From CAZONU01 sp965370045 (GTDB lineage: Bacteria; Planctomycetota; SZUA-567; JAKLDR01): a stretch of DNA of 61,844 bases. The stretch covers positions 1 to 61,844 of the forward strand of contig CBDUSI010000008.1 in assembly GCA_965370045.1 (NCBI GenBank), in the 5' to 3' direction. The translations under genes were made by a program, and so were the position numbers. Below the pieces are notes generated by a model that saw only the letters and a list, made by a program, of their open reading frames with translations, did not search any database and was not told the origin of the DNA. Positions 26,245 through 35,533 of the stretch are shown one piece after another (the first letter of the stretch is position 1; the number at the start of each line of letters is the position of its first letter).

Positions 26245-27138
26245 GTGAACCCCTGGCCCTTCGCCGCCACCGCTACCGCCGCGCCTCCGCGGGCGCGCTG
26301 GAGTTGGCCGCTCTCCGGCGGCCGGTGCCTGGAGCTCGGCGGGCGCGCGGCGATCATGGGCATCCTCAACGTCACCCCGGACTCCTTCTCGGACGGCGGG
26401 CGCTTCCTCGACCGCCAGAAGGCCGTCGAGGGCGGCCTGCGCATGGCCGGGGCCGGCGCGGAGATAATCGACGTCGGTGGGCAGTCCACCCGACCGGGCA
26501 GCGAAGAGGTCTCTCCCGACGAGGAGCTCGCCCGGGTGCTGCCGGTCATCGAGGGGCTGCGCGCCGGGAGCGACGTGGCCATCTCGGTGGACACCTACCG
26601 CGCCGAGGTCGCGGGGCGCGCGCTGGACGCCGGTGCGGACATCGTCAACGACATCAGCGCCTTTCGCTTCGACGCCGAGATGCTGCCCCTGCTGGCCGAG
26701 CGCGGCGCGCCGGCGATAGCCATGCACATCAAGGGCACGCCCCGGGACATGCAGACCGCCCCCCGCTACGACGACGTGGTCGAGGAGGTCTACGCGCATC
26801 TCGCCGACGCGCTGGAGCGCGCCGAGCGCGCGGGCCTAGAACGGGAAATGGTGGCCGTCGACCCGGGCATCGGCTTCGGCAAGACGACCGAACACAACCT
26901 CCTGCTGCTGCGCTCGCTGGCGCGCTTCCGCGAGCTGGGCAGCCCGGTGCTGATCGGGGCCAGCCGCAAGTCTTTCATCGGGAAGGTGCTGGACGTGGAG
27001 GTCGACGAGCGCCTGGAGGGCTCGCTGGCCGTCGCGGCGCTGTCGACGGCGGCCGGGGCGGACGTGCTGCGCGTCCACGACGTGGCCGAGAACCTTCGCG
27101 CGGTGCGCATGGCCGAAGCCGTGCTGGGGCGGGGCTGA
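26245..27138 (+). CDS. folP: Dihydropteroate synthase
   Basis: A 297-residue enzyme that condenses pABA with the pterin diphosphate in folate synthesis. IMGILNVTPDSFSDGGRF, IDVGGQSTRPGSEEV, VNDISAF, AVDPGIGFGKT and LIGASRKSFIG are the canonical motifs. The GTG at 26245, nine bases after the ftsH stop, gives the usual 35-residue lead into the first strand; the next ATG (26356) would delete it. The same gene neighbourhood (ftsH-folP-cdaA-ybbR) is common in many phyla. Confidence 0.96.
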   Translation: MNPWPFAATATAAPPRARWSWPLSGGRCLELGGRAAIMGILNVTPDSFSDGGRFLDRQKAVEGGLRMAGAGAEIIDVGGQSTRPGSEEVSPDEELARVLPVIEGLRAGSDVAISVDTYRAEVAGRALDAGADIVNDISAFRFDAEMLPLLAERGAPAIAMHIKGTPRDMQTAPRYDDVVEEVYAHLADALERAERAGLEREMVAVDPGIGFGKTTEHNLLLLRSLARFRELGSPVLIGASRKSFIGKVLDVEVDERLEGSLAVAALSTAAGADVLRVHDVAENLRAVRMAEAVLGRG

Positions 27139-27141
27139 GGG

Positions 27142-27957
27142 ATGCAGACCTTCCCGGACTACCTCCGCTACGCCGGCGATTTCATCGCCCGCCACTGGGA
27201 GAAGGGCGTCGAGATACTGGTCATCGCCGCGGTCATCTACGCGCTGCTGCTCATGCTGCGGGGCACGCGCGGGGCGGGCATGCTCCGCGGGCTGGGCCTG
27301 CTTATCGTCTTCGCGGTGGTCTTCTCGGGGGCCCGCTACCTGGGGCTGATGCGCATCACCTGGATGCTCGAACGCCTGTTCGCGGTCAGCGCGGTGGCGC
27401 TGGTGGTCATCTTCCAGCCGGAGTTGAGGCGCATGCTGGTGCGCCTGGGCCAGACCCGCTGGCTGGGCTTCCTGGGCAAGCCGCGCTCGGTGGCCCTCGG
27501 CGAGGTGATGGGCGCGGTGGCCTCCATGAGCAAGCGCAAGACCGGCGCGCTCATCGCCATCGAGCGCGAGGTCGGGCTGCGCCAGGTGATCGAGGGCGGC
27601 ACCCGGCTGGGCGCGGAGGTGACCAGCGAGCTGCTCTGCTCCATCTTCTACCCCAACACTCCGCTGCACGACGGCGGGGTGGTGATCCGCTCAAACCGGG
27701 TGGCCGCCGCCGGGTGCCTCTTCCCGCTGTCCGAGAACCCCAAACTCCAGAAACAGTTGGGCACCCGTCACCGCGCGGCCCTGGGCCTGACCGAGGAGAC
27801 CGACGCGGTGACCGTGGTGGTCTCCGAGGAGACCGGCAACATCTCCGTGGCGGTCAAGGGTGACCTGATGTACGACCTGTCCATCGACGAGCTCAAGAGC
27901 CTGCTCCATAACCTCTGCTACGAGGCCATGGAAGCGGCCGTTCCGCAGGACGTCTGA
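27142..27957 (+). CDS. cdaA: Diadenylate cyclase CdaA
   Basis: A 271-residue membrane-bound DAC-domain enzyme that makes c-di-AMP from two ATP. Three N-terminal TM helices (residues about 22-40, 48-64 and 75-92) are followed by the DisA_N domain, with KRKTGALIAIERE, FYPNTPLHDGGVVI (near 172-185) and GTRHRAALGLTEETDA. The catalytic DGA motif reads DGG here; the RHR motif is intact. It overlaps neither neighbour but lies only three bases after folP and two before the YbbR gene. Together they form the known cdaA-cdaR pair. Confidence 0.93.
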   Translation: MQTFPDYLRYAGDFIARHWEKGVEILVIAAVIYALLLMLRGTRGAGMLRGLGLLIVFAVVFSGARYLGLMRITWMLERLFAVSAVALVVIFQPELRRMLVRLGQTRWLGFLGKPRSVALGEVMGAVASMSKRKTGALIAIEREVGLRQVIEGGTRLGAEVTSELLCSIFYPNTPLHDGGVVIRSNRVAAAGCLFPLSENPKLQKQLGTRHRAALGLTEETDAVTVVVSEETGNISVAVKGDLMYDLSIDELKSLLHNLCYEAMEAAVPQDV

Positions 27958-27959
27958 TC

Positions 27960-28892
27960 ATGCCCGGCCTGAAGAAATACCTCAAGCGCGACGGCCTGCT
28001 GCTGCTGACCTCCCTGGTCCTGGCCGTGCTGGTCTGGGCCTACGTGGACGACGAGCTCACCGAAACGCGCACCGTGCAGGTCCGGCTGGAACTCAAGATC
28101 CCCGAGGGCCTGGAGCTGATCTCCAGGCCGCCGGGCGCCGTCGGGGTGACCCTCCGCGGCCCGCGCGGGCGGATGGCCGCGCTGGACGTCAAGAGCGTGC
28201 TGGCCCGCTACGAACTGCCCGCCGGGGCCCAGGGCGACGTACCCGTCAAGCTCACCGAGGAGGATTTCCTGGGCCTGCCGGAGGGCGTGAAGGTGGCCGT
28301 CCTGCCCGAGAGGTTCTCAGTGAAGGCCGGGCGGCTGGTGCCGGTGCGGGTCAAGGTCATCGTCAGGACCGAGGGAGAACCCGCCCCCGGCTACGCCATC
28401 GTCGAGAGCCCCAGAGCCGAGCCCGCCCAGGTGCTGGTCCGCGGCCGCAAGGAGGCGGTCGAGAAGCTCACCCTCGTTTACACCGAGACGCTGGACGTGG
28501 GCGGCCGGCGCGAGTGGCCCCCCACCTACGTGGGCATCGCCACCGAAGAGGGCTCGGGGATCTACTGCTCCGAGCAGGTGCTGGTGCTCATGAAGATCGG
28601 CAAGGCCCCGGTGCCGCGGGACGTGCCCAACATCGAGGTCAAGGTGCTCAGGCCCCCGGGCTTCAAGCGCGAAGTCACCCTGGAGACCACCTCGATAACC
28701 CTGCGCCTCTACGGCGCGCCCCAGAGGGTGACCGCTGTCGAGGCGCGCAACATCCTGGTCATGGCCGACGTTTCGGGCCTGGCCAAGCTGGAGAAGGGCA
28801 CCTACGAGATACAGGTCAAGCTGAAGCTGCCGCCGGGCATCTCCCTGGCCCCGGGCGTCAGCCTGCCCAAAGTCCCGGTACGGTTGAAGTGA
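27960..28892 (+). CDS. YbbR-domain protein, probable CdaA regulator
   Basis: A 310-residue protein with one N-terminal TM (LLLLTSLVLAVLVWAYV) and three or so extracytoplasmic YbbR repeats, recognisable by the strands PGAVGVTLRGPRGRM, ERFSVKAGRLVPVRVKV, and AEPAQVLVRGRKEAVEKL. In Firmicutes the YbbR protein (CdaR) binds and tunes CdaA. The start is ATG 27960, two bases after the cdaA stop. The C-terminal end LPPGISLAPGVSLPKVPVRL looks complete. Confidence 0.88.
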   Translation: MPGLKKYLKRDGLLLLTSLVLAVLVWAYVDDELTETRTVQVRLELKIPEGLELISRPPGAVGVTLRGPRGRMAALDVKSVLARYELPAGAQGDVPVKLTEEDFLGLPEGVKVAVLPERFSVKAGRLVPVRVKVIVRTEGEPAPGYAIVESPRAEPAQVLVRGRKEAVEKLTLVYTETLDVGGRREWPPTYVGIATEEGSGIYCSEQVLVLMKIGKAPVPRDVPNIEVKVLRPPGFKREVTLETTSITLRLYGAPQRVTAVEARNILVMADVSGLAKLEKGTYEIQVKLKLPPGISLAPGVSLPKVPVRLK

Positions 28893-28924
28893 GGCGCGCC
28901 CCCTTTGGGAATGGGAATGAAACC

Positions 28925-29659
28925 ATGACTAAGCTGGGAGTCAACATCGACCACGTGGCCACCGTGCGCCAGGCCCGGCGGGGCGTCGAGCCTGACCCGG
29001 TCTGGGCGGCCTCCGCGGCGGAGTTGGCCGGGGCCGACGGCATCACCGTGCACCTCCGCGAGGACCGCCGCCACATCCAGGACCGCGACCTGGATCTCCT
29101 GCACCGCACGGTGCAGTGCAAGGTCAACCTGGAAATGGCCGTCTCCGAGGAGATCGTGGAGATCGCCCTGCGCATCAACCCCGAGCAGGCCACGCTGGTC
29201 CCTGAGAAGCGCGAGGAGGTCACCACCGAGGGAGGGCTGGACGCGGCCGGCGCCGGGCCGGCGCTGGCCTCGGCGGTGGAGCGGCTGAGCGCGGCGGGCA
29301 TAGGCGTGAACCTGTTCATCGACCCGGTCCGCGAGCAGATCGAGTGCGCCCGGAGCCTGGGCACCGACGGCATCGAACTGCACACCGGGCAGTACGCGCT
29401 GGCGGGAGGCAAGGGAGTCGAGGCCCGCCTGGCCGAGCTGGTCGTGGGGGCGACCCTGGCCGGGAACCTGGGACTTTACGTGGCCGCCGGGCACGGGCTC
29501 AACTACCTCAACGTGGGACCGGTGGCGGCAATTCCTCAAGTGGAAGAGCTCAACATCGGGCACAGCATAGTCAGCCGGGCGATATTCGTGGGCTTGGGCC
29601 CCGCGGTCCGGGAGATGAAGGCGCTGATCGCCACGGCCGACCGCGGACGGGCGGGCTGA
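28925..29659 (+). CDS. pdxJ: Pyridoxine 5'-phosphate synthase
   Basis: A 244-residue TIM barrel that closes the PNP ring from DXP and aminoacetone phosphate (DXP-dependent B6 pathway). LGVNIDHVATVRQARRG, ITVHLREDRRHIQDRD, CKVNLEMA, TLVPEKREEVTTEGGLD, and AAGHGLNYLNV with IGHSIVSRAIFVGL are diagnostic. Length is normal. ATG 28925 is fixed by the conserved N-terminus; its ribosome site (GGGAATG) is weak. Confidence 0.97.
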   Translation: MTKLGVNIDHVATVRQARRGVEPDPVWAASAAELAGADGITVHLREDRRHIQDRDLDLLHRTVQCKVNLEMAVSEEIVEIALRINPEQATLVPEKREEVTTEGGLDAAGAGPALASAVERLSAAGIGVNLFIDPVREQIECARSLGTDGIELHTGQYALAGGKGVEARLAELVVGATLAGNLGLYVAAGHGLNYLNVGPVAAIPQVEELNIGHSIVSRAIFVGLGPAVREMKALIATADRGRAG

Positions 29660-29693
29660 GCGCCCCGTCCCCGCAGAGCACCAGGAGAGACAG

Positions 29694-30584
29694 ATGGGCA
29701 CCAACAGCGTAGAGTTCACCGGGGCTATGACCGCGCTGGTCACCCCATTCAAGAAGGACCGGAGCATCGACTTCGACGCCTACGGCGAGCTGATCGAGCT
29801 GCAGATCGCCGGCGGCGTCGACGCGGTGGTGCCCTGCGGCACGACCGGCGAGTCGGCGACCCTGAGTCACGACGAGCACGAGGAGGTGGTCCGCTTCGCG
29901 GTCAAGACCGTCGCCGGGCGGACCAGGATCCTGGCCGGGGCCGGCTCCAACAACACCGCCGAGGCCATCCGGCTGACCAGGTCGGCCGGTGAGAGCGGCG
30001 CCGACGGAGTGCTGCTGGTCAGCCCCTACTACAACAAGCCCACCCAGGAGGGGCTCTACCGGCACTACCGGTCCATCGGCGAGGCCACCGGCGGCGTGCC
30101 CCAGGTGCTCTACAACGTTCCCGCCCGCACCGCCAAGGAGATCGCCGTCGAGACCGTCGTCCGCCTGGCGAAGCTCGACTTCGTGGCCGGCCTCAAGGAG
30201 GCCGGCGGCTCGGTCGACCGGGTGAACTCCATCCTGGCGGCCTGCGACATCTGCCTGGTTTCCGGCGACGACTCGCTGACCGTGCCGATGATGTCCGTGG
30301 GCGCCCGCGGGGTTATCTCGGTGATCAGCAATCTCATTCCCGCCGACGTCAAGAAGCTGACCGACGCCGCGGCCGCGGGCGACTTCGAGACCGCGCGGCA
30401 GCTGCATTACAGGATGTTGCCGCTGGTGCGCCTGATCTTCATCGAGAACAACCCCATGGGCATCAAGACGGCCATGCGCCTGGCGGGCCGGCCCGTCGGC
30501 GAGTTCCGGCCGCCGCTCTGCGACATGGAGAAAGAGAACGTCGCGGCGCTGGAGAAGGCCCTGGCGGAATACGGGGTGAAGTAG
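29694..30584 (+). CDS. dapA: 4-hydroxy-tetrahydrodipicolinate synthase
   Basis: A 296-residue aldolase that condenses pyruvate and aspartate semialdehyde for lysine and diaminopimelate. PCGTTGESATLSHDEH (the Thr pair), VSPYYNKPTQEG, VLYNVPART (catalytic Tyr), and FVAGLKEAGG (Schiff-base Lys) are all in place, as is VISNLIP near the C-terminal domain. CAGGAGAG precedes the ATG. Supplies DAP for peptidoglycan. Confidence 0.96.
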   Translation: MGTNSVEFTGAMTALVTPFKKDRSIDFDAYGELIELQIAGGVDAVVPCGTTGESATLSHDEHEEVVRFAVKTVAGRTRILAGAGSNNTAEAIRLTRSAGESGADGVLLVSPYYNKPTQEGLYRHYRSIGEATGGVPQVLYNVPARTAKEIAVETVVRLAKLDFVAGLKEAGGSVDRVNSILAACDICLVSGDDSLTVPMMSVGARGVISVISNLIPADVKKLTDAAAAGDFETARQLHYRMLPLVRLIFIENNPMGIKTAMRLAGRPVGEFRPPLCDMEKENVAALEKALAEYGVK

Positions 30585-30604
30585 ACGTCCGAGGGGCCTC
30601 CTCC

Positions 30605-32821
30605 ATGTCCGGCACGCGGGAAGAGCTGAGCTTCGATTTCGTGGTGGTCGGCGGGGGGCTGGCTGGCATCTCCGCGGCCATCGCCGCCGCGCGCGGCGGG
30701 GCGCGCACCGCCCTGGTGGGGGACCGCCCGGTGCTGGGCGGCAACTCCTCCAGCGAGGTGCGCGTGCACATCGGCGGGGCCACGGCCTCGCACAGCCGCC
30801 GCAACGTCCGCGAGGGCGGCATCCCCGAGGAGTGGCGCCTGGGCGACCGGATCCGGAACCACCAGCCCTACAGCTACCCGCACATCAACAGCCTCTGGGA
30901 CCTGTTGCTGCTGGACGCCGTCAAGCGCGAGCCGAACCTGACGCTCTTCCTGAACACTTCGGTCCGCGAGGCGGTGGTGGTGGAGACCGGACGCATCGCC
31001 GCCGCGCGCGCGGTGCAGCTGGGCACTGAGAAGGAATTCATGTTCCGCGCGCCGCTGTTCTGCGACGCCTCCGGCGACGGGACCCTGGCCGCGTCGGCCG
31101 GCGCGGACTTCCACCTGGGCCGCGAGGCGCGGGGCGAGTACGACGAGTCGCTGGCCCCCGAGAAGGCCGACCACGTCTGCATGGGCGCGTCGCTGCTCTT
31201 CAAATCGATGGACGTCGGCCACCCCGTGGCCTTCGAGCCCCCGGAATGGGCCGAAGAGTATCCCGCGCCCGAGTCGCTGCCCTTCAAGCTGGAACGCAAG
31301 CTCGACCTGCAAGGCGGCTACTGGTGGATAGAGCTGGGCGGCTGCCGGCCGGAGGAGCACACCGTCACCGGCAACGAGCGCATCCGCGACCGCCTGCTGG
31401 CCGCGCTGCTGGGCGTCTGGGACCACATCAAGAACCGCTCGGACCGCGGGGCCGGGAGGCTGGCTCTGGAGTGGGTGGGGATGGTACCCGGCAAGCGCGA
31501 GGGCCGGCGCTTCCTGGGCGACTACGTCCTGAACGAGAACGACGTCCGCTCCGGGCGGGTATTCCCCGACGCGGTGGCCTACGGCGGATGGTCCATCGAC
31601 CTGCACGTCGAAGGCGGGCTGGACGCGGCCGAGAAGGAGCCCACCCAGTTCACCTGGTTCGATCGGATCTACACCATTCCCTACCGGTGCCTGTATTCGC
31701 GCAACGTGGAAAACCTGTTCATGGCCGGCAGGGTCATCAGCGCCAGCCACGTGGCCTTCGGCTCGAGCCGGGTGATGGGCACGCTGTCGGCGGCTGGCCA
31801 AGCCGCGGGCTCGGCGGCGGCCATGTGCCTCGACCGCAGGCTCTCGCCGCGCGAGCTGGGCGGGGAATACATCGAGGAACTCCAGCAGCTCCTGCTGCGC
31901 GACGACTGCTACGTCCCGGAACTGAAGAACGCCGATCCCGCCGACGTTGCCCGCACCGCGAAGCGGGTCACGGCCAGCTCCTCGCGCCGGGCGGAGGCCG
32001 TCGAGCCCCAACGCTTCCTGGCGCTAGACGCCCGCCGCGAGCAGATATTCCCGGTCCGCGGGCCGAAACTCGAAGCCCTCGAAATCCTGCTGGAGTCAAC
32101 CGCGTCCGGCCCGGTAACGCTCAGCGCCGAGCTGTTGCCCGCCGAATGGGGCGACGACTTCCGCCCGGCCGAACCGGTCGCGCGGACCGAGGCCCGGGTC
32201 CCGTCAGGCCGGAACTGGGTGGAGATTCCCTTCGACGTGAAGGTCGAGCGCGGGTTCTGCCGCCTGGCCCTCTCGCCCGCCGAGGGGGTTTCCTGGGGCG
32301 CCGCGGAGCTCTACCTGCCGGGCCTGGCCGCCGGCTGCGGGGGAAGAACCGAGGGCTGGCGTCAGGAGCCGGTGCCGTCCTGGTGGACGCCGCGCCTGCT
32401 GGTCACGCACTGCCTTCGCCAGCGTCCAAGTAGCATGGCCTACACGCCTCTGAACGTGGTAAGCGGCCAGAGCCGCGCCGAGACCTGGACCAACCTGTGG
32501 GCCAGCGACCCGGACGAGAGCCTGCCCCAGTGGATCGAGGTCGAGCTGGCCGAGCCGGCCCGCATTTCACAAGTGCAGTTGACATTTGACACCAATATCG
32601 ACCGGCTGGTGGGATTCGGGCCCACCCCGGAGTGCGTCCGCGACTACGATGTGGAGCTTCTGGTCGAGGGCCAGTGGCGGACGGTCGCCGAGGAGCGCGG
32701 CAACTGGCTGCGCATGCGCCGGCACAGCTTCGAGGCGTGTGAGGCGGCGGCGATCCGCGTTACCTGCAAGGCAACAAACGGTTCAAATGATGCACGCATC
32801 TTCGAGATGCGCGCCTGCTAG
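30605..32821 (+). CDS. FAD-dependent oxidoreductase with C-terminal discoidin-like domain
   Basis: A 738-residue protein. Residues 1-430 are the FAD_oxidored type: the dinucleotide fold FVVVGGGLAGISAAIAAARGG, then PVLGGNSSSEVRVHIGGA and, later, FMAGRVISASHVAFGSSRVM. That last motif with the Gly/Ser-rich FAD-contact is typical of this family in Planctomycetes, Verrucomicrobia and Lentisphaerae. Residues about 440-735 are beta-sandwich; the last 150 (ETWTNLWAS to the end) resemble an F5/8 type C carbohydrate-binding domain. No signal peptide is visible, which is odd for a sugar-binding tail. The substrate is unknown. It lies between dapA and folE without a clear functional link. Confidence 0.82.
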   Translation: MSGTREELSFDFVVVGGGLAGISAAIAAARGGARTALVGDRPVLGGNSSSEVRVHIGGATASHSRRNVREGGIPEEWRLGDRIRNHQPYSYPHINSLWDLLLLDAVKREPNLTLFLNTSVREAVVVETGRIAAARAVQLGTEKEFMFRAPLFCDASGDGTLAASAGADFHLGREARGEYDESLAPEKADHVCMGASLLFKSMDVGHPVAFEPPEWAEEYPAPESLPFKLERKLDLQGGYWWIELGGCRPEEHTVTGNERIRDRLLAALLGVWDHIKNRSDRGAGRLALEWVGMVPGKREGRRFLGDYVLNENDVRSGRVFPDAVAYGGWSIDLHVEGGLDAAEKEPTQFTWFDRIYTIPYRCLYSRNVENLFMAGRVISASHVAFGSSRVMGTLSAAGQAAGSAAAMCLDRRLSPRELGGEYIEELQQLLLRDDCYVPELKNADPADVARTAKRVTASSSRRAEAVEPQRFLALDARREQIFPVRGPKLEALEILLESTASGPVTLSAELLPAEWGDDFRPAEPVARTEARVPSGRNWVEIPFDVKVERGFCRLALSPAEGVSWGAAELYLPGLAAGCGGRTEGWRQEPVPSWWTPRLLVTHCLRQRPSSMAYTPLNVVSGQSRAETWTNLWASDPDESLPQWIEVELAEPARISQVQLTFDTNIDRLVGFGPTPECVRDYDVELLVEGQWRTVAEERGNWLRMRRHSFEACEAAAIRVTCKATNGSNDARIFEMRAC

Positions 32822-32835
32822 GCTAGGAGAACGCC

Positions 32836-33393
32836 TTGGACCTCAAGAAGATAGAACGCGGAGTGCGCCTGCTCATCGAGGGCATCGGCGAGGACCCCGG
32901 CCGCGAGGGCCTCAAGGACACGCCCGCCCGGGTGGCGCGGATGTTCGCGGAGATATTCGACGGCCTGGAGAAGGACCCCCGGGAGCTCATCAAGCCGTTG
33001 CGCGGCGACAAGCACGACGAAATTGTCCTGATAAAGGACGTTCCGTTCTACTCAATGTGTGAGCACCACTTCCTGCCCTTCCTGGGCAAGGCCCACGTGG
33101 CCTACATCCCGGACGGGGCCATCAGCGGATTGAGCAAGCTGGCCCGGGTGGTGGAGATGGTTTCCCACAAACCGCAGATCCAGGAGCGGCTGACCGCGGA
33201 AATTGCCGAGGTTCTGATGAACAGTCTCAAGCCCAAAGGCGTTATGGTGGTGGTGGAGGCCGAGCACCTGTGTATGACCATGCGCGGGGTTCGCAAGCCG
33301 GGGGCGATAACCACCACCTCGGTGGTGCGGGGCATCTTCCGCACCAAGCAGGCCACCCGCGCGGAGACCATGGCGCTAATAAGGGGTAGTTAG
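32836..33393 (+). CDS. folE: GTP cyclohydrolase I
   Basis: A 185-residue type IA enzyme that converts GTP to dihydroneopterin triphosphate, for folate and queuosine routes. Zinc and catalytic residues are visible: FYSMCEHHFLPFLGKAHVAY (Cys, His) and EHLCMTMRGVRKPG (second Cys). GLSKLARVVEM and PQIQERLT are also typical. TTG start with AGGAGAAC upstream. With folP (here) and queE (downstream) it supplies pterin precursors. Confidence 0.96.
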   Translation: MDLKKIERGVRLLIEGIGEDPGREGLKDTPARVARMFAEIFDGLEKDPRELIKPLRGDKHDEIVLIKDVPFYSMCEHHFLPFLGKAHVAYIPDGAISGLSKLARVVEMVSHKPQIQERLTAEIAEVLMNSLKPKGVMVVVEAEHLCMTMRGVRKPGAITTTSVVRGIFRTKQATRAETMALIRGS

Positions 33394-33403
33394 GAAGAAT
33401 GTG

Positions 33404-35533
33404 ATGAACGGCGGACGCGTGTTGAGAATCTGGGCGGCTTCGGCCGCCGTGCTGCTGGCCGCCGCGGCCGCGCGGGCCGGCGCGCCGGCCGTCAAGTCCC
33501 TGCCGCACAAGCCAGCCCGCACCCGCGACTACAAGCTGACCGTCTCGGCGGGCCTGAGCAGGTACTGCCGGATGGGCTGGATCCCGGTGCACGTGGCCAT
33601 AGAGGCCGGCAAGAGCTTCGAGGGCGACCTGGTCGCGGTACTGCGCAGCGGGCAGCGGGGCGCGGTGCTCTTCGAGGCGCGCCGCGAGGTGAACCTGGCC
33701 GCGGGCAGCAAGAAGGACTACCACTTCTACCTGCTTCACGACAACCCCCACGCCAGCACGCCCCAGGTGGAGGTCTACCTTCAGCGCGGCCGGCCGTTGA
33801 GCGACACCCGGCAGTCCCGGCAGCTCAACCTGGTCTCGCGGGTCAAGTACCTGGTCTGCGTGGTCTCCGAGAAGCCGGGAGTCCTGCGGGGCATCATCGG
33901 GCCGAACCGCATGGCGGTGATCAGCGGCCAGCAGAAGGGCGCGGACTACAGCCGGGAGTTCATGGTATCCCAGCCGGGCCTGCGCCAGCTGCCCGACAGG
34001 GCCGCCGGCTACAACGGGGTCGACTTCCTGGTGCTCTGCGACACGCCGTTCAAGATAGGCAAGCTCTCCCAGCCCCAGCTGGAGGCCATCGTTGACTACG
34101 CCCGCGGCGGCGGCGTGGTGGTGCTGGCCTCCTCGGACCGCAAGTGGTTCGCCAAGAAGGCGTTGAGCGAGCTGCTCCCTCGGCCGGCGGTGACCGCGGC
34201 GTCGCGTTCGGAGGCGAATGCTCTGGTCGGCAGGCTGCGCACCCGCTACGGCATCTTCGGCCTGGGCGCCAAGGGGCTCGCGGTCCACAAGTTCAAGGCG
34301 CCTGGCTTCCGCCAGGACTCGCTACGCGGCTTCTCCGTGGGCCGCTGCGGGTCGGGCACCGTGCTGCTCTGGCAGCTGAGCCCCGGGGACTCCGCGGTGA
34401 GCGGCTGGTCCGGGCTCTACAACCTGTGGGCCGACGTGGGCAGGCAATTCTACCGCAGCCGGCCCCAGGAGGATTACGGCTCCGGATTCGGGGTCGGGTC
34501 CGGCGACCAGAACAACCCGATAGCCCAGGCGCGCGGGCGGGCCACAAATCTCAACATGGCCAAGGGGCGCGCCCCCGCGGCCCTGCTGGTGGTCTTCCTG
34601 GTGGTCTTCTACCTGGTGCTGGTCGGGCCGGTCAATTACTTCGTGCTCCGGCGGCTGGACATGCGCGCCCTGAGCATCGTGACCATCCCGCTCTTGTCCG
34701 TGGTGTTCGTGCTCCTGACCTTCGCGGTGGGTTACATCTACCGGGGAGTGACCACCGTGGGCCGCCGGGTGACCGTGGGGCTGACCAGCTCCGGGGCGGG
34801 CCGGGCGACCTGCGTGACCAGCCAGAGCATCTTCCCCTCCGGCTCCATGCTGGTGGAGGTGAGCACCGACGGCCGGGGCCTGCTGGCGCCTCTGACCAAG
34901 GAGCTCAGCGGGCAGCAGCAGAGCTCCTTCACTCTCCAGGACGAGTCCAGATTCGTCCTTGAACGTCACCCCATGCGCATGTGGGAGATGGCCTACTTCC
35001 ACGGTGAGTCGGTCCGCCGGCTGGGCGGGAGCGTGCGGCTGGTGGCGCTTCCCGGCGGCCGCTACCAGCTGAGGAACGAAAGCTCGGTCCAGCTCAAGGA
35101 CGCGTTCATAGTCTCCAGCGTGACCGGCGGGAAGTACTCGTGGATCGGCGAGGTCGGGAAGGGGACCCATACAGGGCAGCTGCTCCCCTGGCAGAAGAGC
35201 GGCGGCCCGCGCGCGGTCAGGCCCGGTCCGAACAAGGCGGCTCCGCTGCTCAAGCTCCAAGACGCGCTGGTCCTCTGGCAGCGCGGCGAGCTCGGCAAGG
35301 GCGTCAGCTACTCGGTGATTCCGCGCGAGGGCGCCTTCTCGGACCAGGCCGCCAGAGTGATCTGTAACGACCTCCGCCTGCGCGTGCCCACCGTCAGGGG
35401 GCGAAGCAGAGTGCTGCTCTTCGCCAGAATCAACGAGGAGCTCGAACCAGTGCGCCTCGACGGCCGGGTGCTGCGCGGGGATGAGACCATTGACCTGTTA
35501 GTTGTCCGCGCCGAACGGGGAGGCGCCAAGTGA
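33404..35533 (+). CDS. Membrane-anchored extracytoplasmic protein next to an ABC exporter (GldG-like role)
   Basis: A 709-residue protein I cannot name. A signal peptide (residues about 5-25) leads to a large extracytoplasmic region with a Rossmann-like segment (GVDFLVLCDTPF, AIVDYARGGGVVVLASSD). Two TM helices follow (about 389-412 and 424-446), then a C-terminal beta-rich domain. The DYARGGG-type fragment is seen in proteins partnered with ABC transporters, such as GldG/DUF4350-like ones. Its stop overlaps the ATPase start (GTGA), and that gene overlaps the permease the same way, so the three are one unit. ATG 33404 fits AGGAAG better than GTG 33401. Confidence 0.75.
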   Translation: MNGGRVLRIWAASAAVLLAAAAARAGAPAVKSLPHKPARTRDYKLTVSAGLSRYCRMGWIPVHVAIEAGKSFEGDLVAVLRSGQRGAVLFEARREVNLAAGSKKDYHFYLLHDNPHASTPQVEVYLQRGRPLSDTRQSRQLNLVSRVKYLVCVVSEKPGVLRGIIGPNRMAVISGQQKGADYSREFMVSQPGLRQLPDRAAGYNGVDFLVLCDTPFKIGKLSQPQLEAIVDYARGGGVVVLASSDRKWFAKKALSELLPRPAVTAASRSEANALVGRLRTRYGIFGLGAKGLAVHKFKAPGFRQDSLRGFSVGRCGSGTVLLWQLSPGDSAVSGWSGLYNLWADVGRQFYRSRPQEDYGSGFGVGSGDQNNPIAQARGRATNLNMAKGRAPAALLVVFLVVFYLVLVGPVNYFVLRRLDMRALSIVTIPLLSVVFVLLTFAVGYIYRGVTTVGRRVTVGLTSSGAGRATCVTSQSIFPSGSMLVEVSTDGRGLLAPLTKELSGQQQSSFTLQDESRFVLERHPMRMWEMAYFHGESVRRLGGSVRLVALPGGRYQLRNESSVQLKDAFIVSSVTGGKYSWIGEVGKGTHTGQLLPWQKSGGPRAVRPGPNKAAPLLKLQDALVLWQRGELGKGVSYSVIPREGAFSDQAARVICNDLRLRVPTVRGRSRVLLFARINEELEPVRLDGRVLRGDETIDLLVVRAERGGAK

